From: Dethiobacter alkaliphilus AHT 1 | Lineage (GTDB): Bacteria > Bacillota > Dethiobacteria > Dethiobacterales > Dethiobacteraceae | DNA length: 49,425 nucleotides | Reading direction: 5' to 3' | Assembly (NCBI RefSeq): GCF_000174415.1 | Contig: NZ_ACJM01000018.1 | Span: 1 to 49,425 of the forward strand | In this document: positions 47,545-49,425 of the stretch, in pieces | Position numbering within the stretch: position 1 is the stretch's first letter | Layout: the number at the start of each line of letters is the position of its first letter | Notes under the pieces: model-generated | Database searches by the model: none | What the model was told of the DNA's origin: nothing | The model's input: the letters and a program-made list of their open reading frames with translations, nothing else | Translations under genes and position numbers: made by a program

Positions 47545-49008
47545 ATGACAGAAATGATGAGTGAGCATGAAGCTGTCCGGCGGCAAAAAATGGACAAGCT
47601 AAAAGAAATGGGCATCGAGCCTTACGGCAATAAATATCCTGTTACACATTATGCGGCCGATGTTATCGGTCGTTTTGATGAATTGGACGGGCAGTCGGTA
47701 ACTCTGGCCGGCCGTTTAATGACTGTGCGTGCCCATGGTAAAGCATCCTTTGCCAATCTACAGGATGAAAGCGGCCAAATACAGATATATGTACGGCTTG
47801 ATGATGTGGGACAACGTACTTATGATGTTTTCGAACTATTAGATATAGGTGATATTGTAGGCCTGACGGGGGATGTTTTCCGTACCCGGCGGGGAGAAGT
47901 AACGGTGGCGGTAAAGGAACTACAGTTGTTGGCTAAATCCCTGCGCCCTCTGCCGGAAAAATGGCACGGCCTCACCAATGTAGATATGCGCTATCGCCAG
48001 CGCTACCTGGACATGATTGTGAATCCGGATGTGAAGAAGACTTTTGTTCTGCGCAGTAAAATTGTTCAGGAAATCCGCAACTTCCTTAACAGTGATGGTT
48101 TTTTGGAAGTAGAAACCCCGGTTATGCACACCCTGGCCGGTGGTGCCTCGGCCAAGCCGTTTATCACACACCACAATGCGCTGGATATGAACCTTTATTT
48201 GCGCATTGCCACCGAGCTTCATTTAAAACGCCTGGTGGTGGGCGGGATGGATAAGGTCTACGAGTTAGGCCGTATCTTCCGTAATGAAGGAATATCCACC
48301 AAGCATAATCCCGAGTTTACCTCTGTTGAGATTTATCAGGCCCAGGCCGATTATGAGGATATGATGACCCTGACAGAAGAACTTATCACCACAGTTGCGC
48401 AAAAAGTGCTGGGCACATTAAAGGTTCCTTATCAGGAACAGGAGTTGGATTTAACATCTCCCTGGCCCCGCTTAACCATGGTGGAGGCCATTGAAAAATA
48501 CGCAGGCATTAACTTCAATAACATACAAACTGCTGAAGAGGCCCGGGAAGCGGCAAAGCAAAAAGGCCTGGAAGTAAAGGCGGGCACTTCCCGCGGGGAA
48601 ATTATGAATGAACTCTTTGAAGAGTTTGTGGAAGGTCAGTTGTTTCAGCCTACCTTTATAATGGATTATCCCATTGAAGTCTCTCCTCTGGCAAAGAAAA
48701 AAGCAGATGATCCGTCCATGACCTATCGCTTTGAAGCTTTTATGGCCCGCAGTGAAATTGCCAATGCTTTCACCGAGCTAAACGATCCCCTGGATCAGCG
48801 AGAGCGTTTTGAGCAGCAGGTTCTAAAAAGAGAAGCCGGAGATGAAGAGGCGCATATGCTGGATGAAGACTTTCTTCTTTCCCTGGAGTATGGTATGCCG
48901 CCCACCGGAGGTCTGGGAATCGGGATTGACCGCTTAATTATGATGCTGACCGATTCTCCTTCTATTCGCGACGTTATCCTCTTCCCCACTTTACGGGAAA
49001 AGGAATGA
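47545..49008 (+). CDS. lysS: Lysyl-tRNA synthetase, class II
   Basis: A 487-residue enzyme. The OB-fold anticodon domain spans about 50-145 ([26 protein letters not shown]...). Class II motif 1 is near [27 protein letters not shown], motif 2 [23 protein letters not shown], motif 3 [21 protein letters not shown]. The usual length is about 490-500. ATG 47545 follows AGGTGATT. Likely co-transcribed with greA and followed by a terminator. Confidence 0.97.
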   Translation: MTEMMSEHEAVRRQKMDKLKEMGIEPYGNKYPVTHYAADVIGRFDELDGQSVTLAGRLMTVRAHGKASFANLQDESGQIQIYVRLDDVGQRTYDVFELLDIGDIVGLTGDVFRTRRGEVTVAVKELQLLAKSLRPLPEKWHGLTNVDMRYRQRYLDMIVNPDVKKTFVLRSKIVQEIRNFLNSDGFLEVETPVMHTLAGGASAKPFITHHNALDMNLYLRIATELHLKRLVVGGMDKVYELGRIFRNEGISTKHNPEFTSVEIYQAQADYEDMMTLTEELITTVAQKVLGTLKVPYQEQELDLTSPWPRLTMVEAIEKYAGINFNNIQTAEEAREAAKQKGLEVKAGTSRGEIMNELFEEFVEGQLFQPTFIMDYPIEVSPLAKKKADDPSMTYRFEAFMARSEIANAFTELNDPLDQRERFEQQVLKREAGDEEAHMLDEDFLLSLEYGMPPTGGLGIGIDRLIMMLTDSPSIRDVILFPTLREKE

Positions 49009-49039
49009 CATCCAGATAAATTAATGTGAAAAACGTAGA

Positions 49040-49077
49040 TTAAACGCTTTTGCCTGAGGTAAAAGCGTTTAATTTTA
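49040..49077 (+). terminator. Intrinsic terminator after lysS
   Basis: TTAAACGCTTTT (49040-49051) / AAAAGCGTTTAA (49061-49072) followed by TTTTAT. Confidence 0.9.
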
Positions 49078-49082
49078 TCTAA

Positions 49083-49425
49083 TTGGTGATAGACTTCATT
49101 AGGACAGTTTGTTTTTCTTGCTCACGGATGTTATATTTATATTCGCTGTTGCGGCAGCGAGAATATTGCCACCATTACCAGAATCTAACGGTAAAAAAGG
49201 GATGGACAAACGCCCGAAAGTGTGGTAACATTCATAGAGTCGCTCCTAAACAGAGCGGCCATATTTTTCGGCAATTTGCTCTTTGAAAACTAAACAGGAA
49301 ATGCCATGCGAAGTAACATCGATTACGATGTAACACTTTACGTTTTGTCAAGGCAGGGCTTGGCCCTGAACCGGACGAACAACAATGCTTCAAAACAAAT
49401 TGGAGCCATTCAAATCTTCTCTAAC
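49083..49425 (+). promoter_or_regulatory. rRNA operon promoter region and 16S leader (gene beyond window)
   Basis: A candidate promoter is TTGTTT (49109-49114), 17 bases, TATATT (49132-49137). A 7-bp hairpin GTCGCTC/GAGCGGC (49239-49259) with following T's sits before a boxA-like antitermination element TGCTCTTTGAAAAC (49277-49290) and the CTAAACAGG sequence usual before Firmicute 16S genes. Dyads ACATCG/CGATGT and CAGGGC/GCCCTG follow, likely for processing. The window ends just before the mature 16S start; no rRNA gene body is present. Confidence 0.75.

Noticed and set aside
1-49425. CRISPR array, insertion sequence or prophage
   Set aside because: No regular short direct repeats with unique spacers, no transposase or integrase, and no phage structural genes were seen.
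49300-49425. Beginning of the 16S rRNA gene
   Set aside because: The sequence stops within the leader; the conserved 16S 5' end (GAGAGTTTGATC type) is not reached.

Overview
The window reads as a chromosomal segment of a Gram-positive, probably anaerobic and endospore-forming Firmicute (Clostridia-like). The evidence is a CotF-type coat protein, a T-box leader, c-di-GMP-I, Mn2+ (yybP-ykoY) and fluoride riboswitches, AGGAGG-type ribosome binding sites with GTG/TTG starts, a 2-hydroxyacyl-CoA-dehydratase-type activase cluster, and the order XRE regulator - dusB - greA - lysS followed by an rRNA leader, as near lysS/rrn in Bacillus. The species is not determined; this is inference from gene content.

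Layout. 1-11.9 kb: a 5'-truncated subtilase, two divergent glycosyltransferases, a DUF362/ferredoxin protein, a PspC/toast-rack pair, an alpha/beta hydrolase and a cyclase-family protein, a CotF-like protein, and a TetR-cupin-OsmC operon behind a perfect palindromic operator, divergent from an MFS transporter. 11.9-17.6 kb: an interval bounded by an intact tRNA-Pro(CGG) and a displaced 5' half copy of the same tRNA. It carries a toxin-antitoxin pair, a Mn2+ riboswitch with a GDT1-family exporter, and a c-di-GMP riboswitch driving HD-GYP, CheW and MCP genes. 17.4-25.5 kb: two DUF3231 paralogues bracket a CheB-CheR-PAS fusion and a hybrid PAS histidine kinase. The block is flanked by near-identical hairpin repeats.

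25.5-34.5 kb: a T-box leader with a TGG candidate specifier controls a TrpB2-type tryptophan synthase beta chain. On the minus strand a fluoride riboswitch controls a cation/proton antiporter and a CBS protein. A dynamin-like GTPase and a large MMPL/RND protein follow. 34.6-42.6 kb: cyclopropane fatty acid synthase, a 53-residue membrane protein behind a consensus promoter, a gamma-carbonic-anhydrase-like protein, a three-gene ATP-driven electron-activation cluster, and a YtrA-type GntR/ABC operon with a YbjQ protein.

42.6-49.4 kb: XRE regulator, dusB, then a three-gene unit (HTH protein, an uncharacterised protein, and a homologue of cyanobacterial long-chain acyl-ACP reductase), greA, lysS, and the leader of an rRNA operon whose 16S gene lies just beyond the window. 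A dispersed 70-100 bp structured repeat occurs before dusB, before greA, and (inverted) after the DUF362 gene.

The most interesting items are the acyl-ACP-reductase-like operon, the two paralogous three-cysteine proteins with their activase, the fluoride riboswitch with an extra mini-hairpin, the c-di-GMP feedback operon, and the tRNA half-copy that keeps its promoter. All functional statements come from motif reading; no database search was run.
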